Source of the DNA: an uncultured Ruminococcus sp.
GTDB taxonomy: Bacteria > Bacillota > Clostridia > Oscillospirales > Ruminococcaceae
Direction: 5' to 3'
NCBI GenBank assembly: GCA_947589205.1
Contig: CANQCJ010000011.1
Span: forward strand, 1 to 21,574
DNA length: 21,574 bases
Positions 1 to 6,873 of the stretch are shown in pieces (position 1 is the first letter of the stretch; each line of letters opens with the position of its first letter). A model generated the notes under the pieces. The model had not been told where the DNA came from and searched no databases. It saw only the letters and a list, made by a program, of their open reading frames with translations. Position numbers and translations under genes: made by a program.

Positions 1-549
1 GTTGGTTATCATAGCGGCTGTCGGCTCGCAGCACATCGAAAGGCGGGATATTTCCCCGAAGTGAGACATTCCCATTTCTATGACCGCCGCCTGAGTTGAG
101 CTGTCGATCTCAAAAAGCGTCAGCGGCAGACCTATCTCGTTGTTGTGATTGCCCTCGGTCTTTAACGTTTTGTATTTTTCCCGGAGCACCAGCGCGGTCA
201 TTTCCTTAGCCGTCGTCTTTCCGACGCTTCCGGTTATGCCGACTAACGGTATATCGAATTTTCTTCTGTAAAACGCCGCAAGCCGCATGAGCGCCTGTCT
301 GGTGGAATCTACGATAATGCACATCGCCCCGGGTATGGGTCTTTCGGCAATGACGGCTTTCGCGCCAAGCTCGCACGCCTTCGCGCCGAAATCGTGTCCG
401 TCAAAGCTGTCGCCTTTTATCGCTATAAACACCGAATCGGGCGGTATTGTCCTTGTGTCTGTCGAGATCGCCGATATCTCCGCATCGGCGGGATAGCCGA
501 AGCTTCCGTCTACGGCTTTTACTATCTCGGATAATTTCATCTTTTCCAT
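1..549 (-). CDS. murF: MurF, UDP-N-acetylmuramoyl-tripeptide:D-Ala-D-Ala ligase (N-terminal part, cut by window edge)
   Basis: MurF adds D-Ala-D-Ala to the UDP-MurNAc-tripeptide in the cytoplasm, the last step of the soluble peptidoglycan precursor. The 183 visible residues show the Mur N-terminal fold (STDTRT at about 29-34, IKGDSFDGHDF at about 44-54), the ATP-binding loop GITGSVGKTTAKEMT (104-118) and the MurF motif EGNHNNEIGLPLTL (132-145). The frame stays open to the window edge, so the central and C-terminal domains are missing only because of the cut. It follows murE after a 29-nt gap, the usual dcw order. I take the ATG at 549, with an AGGCGGTG-like site 11 nt upstream. An in-frame ATG at 540 (MKLSE) is also possible and would match the MurE N-terminus, which begins MKLSELL. 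Identity is firm; only the start is uncertain. Confidence 0.95.
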   Translation of the reverse strand, partial: MEKMKLSEIVKAVDGSFGYPADAEISAISTDTRTIPPDSVFIAIKGDSFDGHDFGAKACELGAKAVIAERPIPGAMCIIVDSTRQALMRLAAFYRRKFDIPLVGITGSVGKTTAKEMTALVLREKYKTLKTEGNHNNEIGLPLTLFEIDSSTQAAVIEMGMSHFGEISRLSMCCEPTAAMITN

Positions 550-578
550 TTTTACGAACACACCGCCTTTTTAAAAAT

Positions 579-2039
579 TTACTTTTTGCTTCCGTAAGCC
601 GCTTCAAGCGCGTCCTGTACGACTTCTCTTTCGTCAAAGTGTATCTTTACGCCGCCTGCCAATATCTGATAATCCTCGTGACCCTTTCCGGCAAGCACTA
701 TCACATCGTCCTTTTCCGCGTTGGCTACCGCCCAATAGATGGCTTCACGCCTGTCGGTTATGCGGATATACGGCGTGGTCTTTCCGTCAAGACCCTTCAT
801 TATATCGTCTATTATCGCGTCGGGATCCTCGTTCCTCGGGTTGTCGCTGGTTATTATGAGAAAATCTGCGTTGTCCGCCGCGGCTGCCGCCATAAGCGGA
901 CGTTTTTTGGCGTCTCTGTTTCCGCCGCAGCCGAAAAGGCATTTTACCTTGCCCTCCGCGCCGTGCCTTATCGCCGACAGCACGTTAGCTATAGCGTCGG
1001 GCGTGTGGGCGTAATCGCAGATAACGGTGAAATCCCTGCCCGTCGGCACTACCTCGGCTCTTCCGCGCACTCCGGTCATTTTGTTGAGCTTGCAGCCTAT
1101 CACGGTCTTTGCGTCGTAACCGAGCATAACGCAGCAGGCTATCGCGGCAAGCGAGTTGGAAACGTTGAAAAGTCCCGGCATAGCGAATTTTACATTGTGC
1201 TTTTCCTTTTCGTGACAGAAAACATACTTTACTCCGCTTGCGCCGAGAGAGATATCCTCTGCGTAAAAATCCGCCGCTTCTGCCGCGGAATAGGTCATAG
1301 CAGGACAGCTTATCTCGCTAAGATATCTTCTTCCCGCTTCATCGTCAATATTTATTAACGCTTTGTCGCAGAGCGAGAATATCAGCTTTTTCGCCCGATA
1401 GTAATTTTCCATAGTGCCGTGAACGTCAAGATGATCCTGCGTCAAATTCGTAAACACCGCAAGATCGAACCTGCACGGACCGGTGCGCTTTTGCTCCAAG
1501 CCCTGCGAGGAGACCTCCATTATGACAAATTCACACTCCGCGTCCGCCATTTTTCTGAGCAGCTCGAACAGCTCATACGGTTCGGGCGTGGTGCGGGCAG
1601 TCGGCAAGATCTCATCGCCTATCTCGTTCTGACAGGTGCCGATAAGTCCGCATTTTTCGCCGAACATCGACAGAGTTTTTTTCAGCACTGTCGTTATCGT
1701 CGTTTTTCCGTTAGTTCCGGTAACGCCGATGAGCCGCATATCTCTTTCGGGGTGGTCAAACCACGCCGAGCAGAGATACGGATAAAGTCCGCGCGTATCT
1801 TCAACTATTATCTGGTTATCCAGACCGAGATCTCTCTCGCAAAATATCACAGCCGCGCCCTTTTTTATCATATCAGCCGCCGCGTCGTGTCCGTCAAAGG
1901 TGTTTCCCTTTATACAGACAAACGCATACCCCGGCTTTATCTCGGTGCGCGTATCGGAGGTCACTCCGCTTATCTCCGTCTGAGAAAGCGCCTCCGGGGC
2001 GTTTATCTCCGTCCCCTTTAAAAGCTCCGAAAGCTTCAT
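579..2039 (-). CDS. murE: MurE, UDP-MurNAc-L-Ala-D-Glu:meso-diaminopimelate ligase
   Basis: This ATP-dependent Mur ligase adds the third amino acid to the peptidoglycan stem peptide. At 486 aa it is full length. Visible motifs are SDTRT (28-32), KGNTFDGHD (44-52), the P-loop GTNGKTT (108-114), the central-domain NLTQDHLDVHG stretch, SDNPRNEDP starting at 398, and GKGHEDYQ (453-460). In this family the DNPR tetrad (399-402) marks ligases that use meso-diaminopimelate, and lysine ligases differ there. I infer m-DAP cross-linked peptidoglycan. The ATG at 2039 is supported by an AAGGAGA Shine-Dalgarno at 2047-2053. It sits 28 nt after the PBP stop and 29 nt before murF, so the three are almost certainly co-transcribed. 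MurE and MurF share an N-terminal layout, as expected for paralogues. Confidence 0.97.
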   Translation of the reverse strand: MKLSELLKGTEINAPEALSQTEISGVTSDTRTEIKPGYAFVCIKGNTFDGHDAAADMIKKGAAVIFCERDLGLDNQIIVEDTRGLYPYLCSAWFDHPERDMRLIGVTGTNGKTTITTVLKKTLSMFGEKCGLIGTCQNEIGDEILPTARTTPEPYELFELLRKMADAECEFVIMEVSSQGLEQKRTGPCRFDLAVFTNLTQDHLDVHGTMENYYRAKKLIFSLCDKALINIDDEAGRRYLSEISCPAMTYSAAEAADFYAEDISLGASGVKYVFCHEKEKHNVKFAMPGLFNVSNSLAAIACCVMLGYDAKTVIGCKLNKMTGVRGRAEVVPTGRDFTVICDYAHTPDAIANVLSAIRHGAEGKVKCLFGCGGNRDAKKRPLMAAAAADNADFLIITSDNPRNEDPDAIIDDIMKGLDGKTTPYIRITDRREAIYWAVANAEKDDVIVLAGKGHEDYQILAGGVKIHFDEREVVQDALEAAYGSKK

Positions 2040-2067
2040 TTCTATATCTCCTTACTTGTTAATTTTT

Positions 2068-4386
2068 TTACCAAGAACCCACATTGGATTCGCTGAACGT
2101 CACGGTTATCGCCGTGCCCTCGGTCACGGTCATGCCTGTCGTCTCGTTGGCTACCGCGTAAGCGTTTTCGGCGTGCGCCGCGCTTCCCTCCACGGTCATG
2201 TTCAGCCCATAGCTTTGCAGAAGCTGCTTTGCGTATTCCTTTGAAAGTCCCTCGACGCTCGGCACGCTTACCGTACCCTCCGGGGTGGTCTCATCGGTGT
2301 AAAGCACGATAGTGCCGCCGCGTTCTACGGTAACGCCGGTGGGGTTTTGTCTCAAAACGGTGTCGCCGTCTCCGACGATCTTTACTTCAAGCCCGAGAGC
2401 TTCTATAGAGCTTTGAGCCTGCGAGACCGTCTGATATTCGACGTTCGGAACGCTGACCTCGAGCTGCGCAAGCTCTTCCTCGGTGTATTCCGGCAAAAAG
2501 CCCATATACGGCAGCACCTCAGAAAGCACCTTGGTGCAGACCGGAGCGGCTACCTGGCTTCCGTAAAACTTTTCGCCCTGCGGGTCGTCTACCATAAGAA
2601 GCATTATTATCTCCGGGTCGTCAGCCGGAGCGAAGGCACAGTAGGAGGAAACGTAGACGTCCGGACCTATCTCCATTTTCTGAGACGTTCCCGACTTTCC
2701 GCCTATCCTGTAGCCTTGTATGTAAGCGTTTGAACCTGTGTTTTCGTTTACAACGTTTTCAAGTATCTCGCGCATCTGCGCGCTGACCTCCGAGGAGATG
2801 ACCTGACGCTTTACGACGGTCTTTTTGTCCTCGACAACGTTTCCGTTGCTGTCGACTATCTTATCCACCACCTGCGGAGTTACGAGATAGCCGCCGTTTA
2901 TTACCGCCGAATACGCCGTTATCATCTGTATCGGCGTTATCGAGTTGCCCTGTCCGAAGGAGCAGGCGGCGAGGTCTACGAGCGACATATCCTCTCCGAA
3001 GCAAATGCTGTCGGCTTCCGCGGGAAGATCTATGCCTGTCTTTTCGGTCAAGCCGTAAGCTCTCACATATTTGGTAAGTCCCTTTGCGCCGAGCCGCTGA
3101 CCTATCTGTATAAACACCGGGTTGCAGGAATTTGTCATAGCGTGCTGAAGATCCTGCGCGCCGTGGTCGGTAGTTGACCAGCAGCTGAAATCTCTGTCCT
3201 CAACGTGTATCGAAGTGCCGCAGTAGAAGGTATCCTGAAGCGTTATCGCCTTTTCCTCGAGCGCGGCGGAGCCGGTCACTACTTTAAATACCGAGCCCGG
3301 CGTGTAAAGCTCCGACACCGCCTTGTTAGTCCACTGCTTGCTCCACGCGTTGAGCTTTGCCTGCGTATACTCGTCGGAATTTTCATCGAGCGCGGCGAGC
3401 TTTCTCGCGGTCGTCTCATCGCTTATCTCGGCGGGCATATTCGGGTCGTAGCTGAAATTCGTCGCCATAGCGTATATCTCGCCGGTGTTGGGATCCATGA
3501 TTATCCCGCAGGCGCGCTCCGCCGGCTTGTTTTCATCGACGCATTCGGCGAGAGCCTTTTCAAGGTAATACTGAATGTTCACATCAATATTGAGATAAAG
3601 CGAATCGCCGTTTTGCGCGTCATAGCTCTGCTTGTATTTGTAAGGTATCTCAACGCCGTTTTTATCCGAAGCGGTAACTATCCTGCCGTCTATCCCCGCA
3701 AGGCTGTCGTCATAGTAGGCTTCGATGCCGTAGATGCCGTTGCCGTCATAGTCGGTATGACCGATAACGTTTGCCGCGAGGGAATTCTGCGGATAAAACC
3801 TCTTGGTAGTCGGGTCGCACCTTACGCCGTCAATATCTATCTCGGAAAGATAGTCCTCTATCTTATCCGCTTCGGTCTTGTCGACCTCCTTTTTAACTAT
3901 CTCATAGCGGCTGTTCTCCGCTTCAAGGTGAGAGGTAACGTCCCCGCGGTCAAGCTGAAGAGTTTTGCACAAAAAGTCCACAAGACCATCGTATGTCTCC
4001 TCGGAGGTTTTGAGCGTTTTGAGCTTCTCGGTATATTTTTCCCTCTTATCCGCGTCGTCCTCATCGGCTATAAGCTTGTTGTATTCTTCAATAAGCTCGT
4101 CTTTAGCGTCTATATGCTTCCATAGCATAACGCAGTCGGCGTAAACGGTGTAAACGGTCGCGCTCTGCGCAAGCACCTGACCGTTGGTGTCAAATATCGT
4201 TCCGCGCGAAGCCGACACTCTTGTGCTGGTAAGCTGCTGAGAATTTGCAAGAGACTGCCATTTTTTGCTCTCGCTCACCGACACCTTGAATATGCACACC
4301 AGCGTATAAATGACAGCGGCGGCAATTATCGCTGTCATCCAGACAAGCACCCTGCGGCGCATTCTTTCGCTCGGTCTGTCTATCAT
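2068..4386 (-). CDS. SpoVD/PBP2B-like class B penicillin-binding protein with two PASTA domains
   Basis: This membrane-anchored transpeptidase cross-links septal (or spore cortex) peptidoglycan outside the cell. It has 772 aa: a basic cytoplasmic tail, one membrane segment at about 13-33, a PBP dimerisation domain with a charged helical insert at about 95-135, and a transpeptidase domain with all three catalytic motifs: SVFK (365-368, nucleophile Ser365), SCN (420-422) and KSGT (564-567). Two C-terminal PASTA repeats follow (about 643-698 and 705-766). Its place between ftsL and murE is where Firmicutes keep pbpB and spoVD. Only one such gene lies here, so it may be the vegetative septal enzyme rather than SpoVD. 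That cannot be settled from sequence alone, and I give no symbol. The ATG at 4386 has only a weak GAGAG site; the next in-frame ATG is residue 9. A 148-nt gap with a hairpin separates it from ftsL. Confidence 0.93.
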   Translation of the reverse strand: MIDRPSERMRRRVLVWMTAIIAAAVIYTLVCIFKVSVSESKKWQSLANSQQLTSTRVSASRGTIFDTNGQVLAQSATVYTVYADCVMLWKHIDAKDELIEEYNKLIADEDDADKREKYTEKLKTLKTSEETYDGLVDFLCKTLQLDRGDVTSHLEAENSRYEIVKKEVDKTEADKIEDYLSEIDIDGVRCDPTTKRFYPQNSLAANVIGHTDYDGNGIYGIEAYYDDSLAGIDGRIVTASDKNGVEIPYKYKQSYDAQNGDSLYLNIDVNIQYYLEKALAECVDENKPAERACGIIMDPNTGEIYAMATNFSYDPNMPAEISDETTARKLAALDENSDEYTQAKLNAWSKQWTNKAVSELYTPGSVFKVVTGSAALEEKAITLQDTFYCGTSIHVEDRDFSCWSTTDHGAQDLQHAMTNSCNPVFIQIGQRLGAKGLTKYVRAYGLTEKTGIDLPAEADSICFGEDMSLVDLAACSFGQGNSITPIQMITAYSAVINGGYLVTPQVVDKIVDSNGNVVEDKKTVVKRQVISSEVSAQMREILENVVNENTGSNAYIQGYRIGGKSGTSQKMEIGPDVYVSSYCAFAPADDPEIIMLLMVDDPQGEKFYGSQVAAPVCTKVLSEVLPYMGFLPEYTEEELAQLEVSVPNVEYQTVSQAQSSIEALGLEVKIVGDGDTVLRQNPTGVTVERGGTIVLYTDETTPEGTVSVPSVEGLSKEYAKQLLQSYGLNMTVEGSAAHAENAYAVANETTGMTVTEGTAITVTFSESNVGSW

Positions 4387-4448
4387 AAATCTCTCACTGC
4401 GCCTTTCTTAAAGTTTTTTGTTCTAAAAACAGTTCTTTCAAATATGAC

Positions 4449-4489
4449 AAAGAAAGCTAAGAGTTTTTTTAATTTTCTTAACTTTCTTT
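4449..4489 (-). other. RNA hairpin in the ftsL-PBP spacer
   Basis: Two 13-nt arms at 4449-4461 and 4477-4489 flank a 15-nt A/T-rich loop. In RNA made from the minus strand, the sense strand of the operon, all 13 positions pair, one as a G-U wobble. In plus-strand RNA the same position is an A-C mismatch. No U-run follows, so it is not a classical terminator. The rest of the 148-nt gap holds no ORF or convincing promoter. A processing or mRNA-stability role is only inference. Confidence 0.45.
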
Positions 4490-4534
4490 AAGAGCCTTGC
4501 CCGTAAGGGTATGTCTCTTTCTATATTCTATTCT

Positions 4535-5011
4535 TTAAAGTCCCAGATATTCCAGAACGCCGCCGAACCATTCCTTTATTTCTACGAAAATATTTTCGTC
4601 CTCCTGCTCGACGACCTTAGCCGACGCGGTCTCGTCTATTTCGACGTATTCTATCTGCGACCGGTCGAGCTTTTGCAGACCGAGACGGTTTTCGGCGTAA
4701 TCCTCGACCTTTGTCAGTCCGGTCTTTTTGGCAAGCTCCGATTCAAGGCTTATGTTTTCGTTTTCAAGCGTTGAGAGCTGCGTTTCAAGCTGAGTTTTCT
4801 CGGTATAAAGCTGTGAGAGCTGCACTCTGCCGTAGGTCATCGCCGAAAACAGCGCAAGCACGACGATACCTGCCGTCACTATCCTGATATTAGCGGCATT
4901 TTTCCGTCTCTTGTTGGCGTTTCGTTTTTGCCTTATTTTCTCGGCATATTCCTCCTCGCGCTCGTCGAGAATATCGTAATTTTCATATTCAAAAGCTAAA
5001 TTTACTGCCAT
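4535..5011 (-). CDS. ftsL: FtsL-like septum formation protein
   Basis: This is a small bitopic division protein of the FtsL/DivIC class, expected to form the coiled-coil divisome complex that activates the neighbouring septal PBP. Numbered from the ATG at 5011 (158 aa), it has a charged cytoplasmic N-terminus with an Arg/Lys-rich stretch (about 24-40), one membrane helix (about 42-60) and an extracytoplasmic coiled coil with Leu/Glu-rich heptads (about 65-97). An acidic tail with a FVEIKEWFGG stretch follows. FtsL sequences are poorly conserved, so the call rests on topology plus position between rsmH and the PBP, where ftsL lies in Firmicutes. An upstream GTG at 5023 is in frame but sits only about 3 nt from the AAAGGA sequence. 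The ATG at 5011 has GGTGAG 7 nt upstream and is preferred. The acidic tail of about 40 residues after the coiled coil is longer than in many FtsL proteins. Confidence 0.85.
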   Translation of the reverse strand: MAVNLAFEYENYDILDEREEEYAEKIRQKRNANKRRKNAANIRIVTAGIVVLALFSAMTYGRVQLSQLYTEKTQLETQLSTLENENISLESELAKKTGLTKVEDYAENRLGLQKLDRSQIEYVEIDETASAKVVEQEDENIFVEIKEWFGGVLEYLGL

Positions 5012-5035
5012 TTTCGGTCTCACCGTCCTTTATTT

Positions 5036-5959
5036 TCAAAGCTTTTCTATAATTCTTAATTTCGCGCTCTCGCTGCGCGGATTTTTTTCAAGCTCTTCCT
5101 TGCCCGCAGTTATCGGCTTTTTGTTTATAATTTTCCCTCTCGGAGTTCTTCCGCATACGCACTGCGGAAAATCCGGCGGACAGATGCAGCCCCGCGCAAA
5201 TGACGCAAAGCGCTGCTTTACCATTCTGTCCTCGAGCGAATGAAAGGTTATCACTGCGAGCCGACCGCCCTTATTAAGCATATCGAACGCCGTATCGAGC
5301 GCGCTGTCGAGCTGTGAAAGCTCGTCGTTCACGGCTATCCTTATCGCCTGAAATGTCTTTTTGCAGGGGTTTTTGGTGCGCCTTGCCCTTTGCGGAACGG
5401 AGGCTCTTATGATATCCGCAAGCTCTCCGGTAGTTTCTATCGGCTTTACCTTTCTTCTCTCGGCGATATTTTTAGCTATCGCCGGCGCGAAGCTTTCTTC
5501 GCCGTATTTATAAAGGATATCTCTCAGCGCGGTATAGTCGTATTCGTTTACGATATCCTTCGCGCTTATCCCCTCTCGGCTCATTCTCATATCGAGCGGC
5601 GCGTCGGCGCGGTAGGAAAAGCCCCTCTGCGCAGTGTCGAGCTGGTGGGAGGAAACGCCGAGATCCATAAGCACGCCGTCGACGGTCTTTATATTCAGCG
5701 TTTCCGCGGCTTCTCTCATCTGTGAAAACGGACACCGTATTACCTTAGCGTTATAACCGCCGAGGCGTTCCTCCGCTGTCTTTACCGCATCGGGGTCGCG
5801 GTCGAGCGCGATGAGCATTCCGCTTTCAAGACGTTTTGCTATGCCCAAGGAATGCCCCGCGCCGCCGGCGGTCGCGTCTATATACACCCCGTCCGGCTTT
5901 ATATTTAAATTAGTCATTACCTCGTCGAACAAGACCGGCAGATGATAAAATTCACTCAT
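5036..5959 (-). CDS. rsmH: RsmH (MraW), 16S rRNA m4C1402 methyltransferase
   Basis: RsmH is the SAM-dependent enzyme that N4-methylates C1402 of 16S rRNA in the decoding centre. The 307-aa protein is the usual length and starts with the family-typical HLPVLFDEVM (6-15). The SAM-binding loop DATAGGAGHS lies at 28-37. Further family blocks are LDRDPDA, MDLGVSSHQLD, the RGFSYRADAPLDMRM segment and FHSLEDRMVKQRF near the C-terminus. The tail ends in the basic RSESAKLR segment common to the family. A GGAGATGA Shine-Dalgarno precedes the ATG with about 9 nt spacing. It follows mraZ by 26 nt and precedes ftsL by about 24 nt, as in the standard dcw layout. Confidence 0.97.
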   Translation of the reverse strand: MSEFYHLPVLFDEVMTNLNIKPDGVYIDATAGGAGHSLGIAKRLESGMLIALDRDPDAVKTAEERLGGYNAKVIRCPFSQMREAAETLNIKTVDGVLMDLGVSSHQLDTAQRGFSYRADAPLDMRMSREGISAKDIVNEYDYTALRDILYKYGEESFAPAIAKNIAERRKVKPIETTGELADIIRASVPQRARRTKNPCKKTFQAIRIAVNDELSQLDSALDTAFDMLNKGGRLAVITFHSLEDRMVKQRFASFARGCICPPDFPQCVCGRTPRGKIINKKPITAGKEELEKNPRSESAKLRIIEKL

Positions 5960-5985
5960 TTAAGATCATCTCCAAACGCAGACCG

Positions 5986-6411
5986 TCAAAAGCTTTCAAG
6001 CAGTCCGAGCAGATCCTCATCCGTAAATTTCTCGTTGAACGCCGCCCACCTCTGCGGCTCCCATATCTCGCAGTGGTCGGCAACGCCTATAACCACAACG
6101 TCCTTTTCAAGCGCGGCGACAGCCCTAAGCATCGCGGGAATAAGTATTCTTCCCTGCTTGTCCGCTTCTACCTCCACCGCCGAAGCAAAGAAGCTGCGCT
6201 GGAGCGGCAGACTTTTCGCCATCGGCAGCTCTTTCAGCTTTGCCGCCTTAGCTTCAAAATCCTCTAAGGAATACACGAACAGACAGCCGTCGACGCCTTT
6301 TGTCACGATAAATTTTTCGCCTATTATCTCTCTTAGCCTTGCGGGAAAGGTCATTCTTCCCTTAACGTCCATCGACTGGTTAAAGGTCCCCGCCAGCAAT
6401 CCCGAAGCCAT
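5986..6411 (-). CDS. mraZ: MraZ, transcriptional regulator at the head of the dcw cluster
   Basis: MraZ is an AbrB-like DNA-binding protein that, where studied, binds short repeats in its own promoter and controls the dcw operon. The 141-aa product carries the two family repeats, DVKGRMTFPARLR (15-27) and DKQGRILIPAMLR (84-96), each with the conserved D-x-G-R core. The length is typical. The N-terminus has a few more residues (MASGLLAG) before the core than many homologues. The ATG at 6411 has a GGGGGTG site about 11 nt upstream. It is the first gene of the cluster, and the leader carries three degenerate repeats (6458-6485) that could be its own operator, so autoregulation is plausible. Confidence 0.96.
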   Translation of the reverse strand: MASGLLAGTFNQSMDVKGRMTFPARLREIIGEKFIVTKGVDGCLFVYSLEDFEAKAAKLKELPMAKSLPLQRSFFASAVEVEADKQGRILIPAMLRAVAALEKDVVVIGVADHCEIWEPQRWAAFNEKFTDEDLLGLLESF

Positions 6412-6457
6412 CGTTTACGCGCACCCCCGTTTCTAAAGCTTTCAAAGGGCTGCTTTG

Positions 6458-6485
6458 CCACTTTTACGCACATTTCACCCCTTGT
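6458..6485 (-). promoter_or_regulatory. Candidate MraZ-binding repeats (three boxes, 10-bp period)
   Basis: Just downstream of the proximal promoter, the minus strand reads ACAAGGGG (6485-6478), AAATGTGC (6475-6468) and AAAAGTGG (6465-6458). The starts are exactly 10 bp apart. MraZ is known to bind several short G-rich repeats with about one helical turn between them ahead of its own gene, AAAGTGG-like in some Firmicutes relatives. The third box fits best and the others are degenerate, so this is a candidate operator only. Confidence 0.4.
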
Positions 6486-6492
6486 AAGCTCT

Positions 6493-6521
6493 ATTATACA
6501 CTATTTCAAGAAAAAAAGCAA
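6493..6521 (-). promoter_or_regulatory. Proximal sigma-A type promoter of the mraZ/dcw operon (P2)
   Basis: On the minus strand a TTGCTT -35 (6516-6521) and a perfect TATAAT -10 (6493-6498) are separated by 17 bp. Predicted initiation near 6486 gives a leader of about 75 nt before mraZ. The -35 matches consensus at 4 of 6 positions. Position, spacing and the perfect -10 make it credible. Confidence 0.7.
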
Positions 6522-6677
6522 CAGTGAAATAGCACAAAAACGAGACCGCAAAGCCCGATTTATTAGGCAGGCGTTATTATTGTTCCCATAAAAAGGCTTA
6601 AATATTACAAATTTCATGCAAATTATTACAAAACGGATATTCAAGCCGAGCTGATTTCATTTTTTCGTCTTTTCTAT

Positions 6678-6706
6678 ATTATATCACAATATATTGTGTT
6701 CGTCAA
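6678..6706 (-). promoter_or_regulatory. Distal sigma-A type promoter upstream of mraZ (P1)
   Basis: On the minus strand TTGACG (6701-6706) and TATAAT (6678-6683) are separated by 17 bp, matching consensus at 11 of 12 hexamer positions. It points toward mraZ with a predicted start near 6671, giving a leader of about 260 nt. I see no terminator or convincing gene between it and mraZ, so it most likely adds to dcw transcription. A small RNA is the alternative. Its spacer holds a perfect palindrome, listed separately. Confidence 0.7.
6684..6699. promoter_or_regulatory. NrdR-box-like palindromic operator inside P1
   Basis: The minus strand reads ACACAATATATTGTGA. The inner 14 bp (6685-6698) are a perfect palindrome. 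It matches the NrdR-box consensus acaCwAtATaTwGtgt, as I remember it, at 15 of 16 positions. It lies within the P1 spacer, where a bound repressor would block polymerase. NrdR boxes usually come in pairs about three helical turns apart; I found no second box at that distance. Binding by NrdR is inference. Confidence 0.5.
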
Positions 6707-6758
6707 CCGTCCGAAAAAAGCATATCTCGCCGCTTTTGAGTTCAAAAAATTGTACCGC

Positions 6759-6840
6759 AAAAATAAAAGCGCGCGTTTTTTATGACAAATCGGTTACAAA
6801 TCGTTTCTTTTTGTAACGACAAAAGTCAAACGCGCGTTTT
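6759..6840 (-). terminator. Nested-hairpin intrinsic terminator after ppa
   Basis: On the minus strand downstream of ppa, an outer GC stem (CGCGCG at 6831-6836 with CGCGCG at 6770-6775, extended by AAA/TTT and GTC/GAC pairs) encloses an inner 8-bp hairpin (6810-6817 with 6793-6800). The 3' arm is followed by a CTTTTATTTTT run. The GC stem plus U-run supports intrinsic termination. The long, doubly nested form is unusual. Confidence 0.7.
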
Positions 6841-6873
6841 CTGAATATTCTTTAAATTTTTAGTTAATTGGTT

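Larger units (their letters stand above)
6522..6758. other. Non-coding leader and spacer between dcw P2 and the ppa terminator
   Basis: This A/T-rich spacer has no supportable gene. It holds P1 and its palindrome (6678-6706). The rest shows no hairpin followed by a U-run and no RNA-gene signature I recognise. A 20-codon ATG frame (6598-6660) exists just downstream of the P1 start but lacks a ribosome-binding site. Confidence 0.6.

Noticed and set aside
447..1358. 303-codon plus-strand frame opposite murE
   Set aside because: Shadow of murE: basic, Arg/Tyr-rich product, no domain and no ribosome binding site.
4420..4460. Internal promoter before the PBP gene (TTGTCA, 17 bp, TTTAGA on minus)
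   Set aside because: The -10 matches at only 3 positions in a very A/T-rich spacer, so chance is likely.
6497..6512. Second NrdR box overlapping the P2 -10 region (TTTCTTGAAATAGTGT)
   Set aside because: Only about 10 of 16 positions fit, one half-site only, and it is about 190 bp from the good palindrome instead of about 31 bp.
6598..6660. A 20-codon ATG frame on the minus strand just after the P1 start
   Set aside because: No ribosome binding site, only about 11 nt of leader before it, and no recognisable peptide or attenuator structure.
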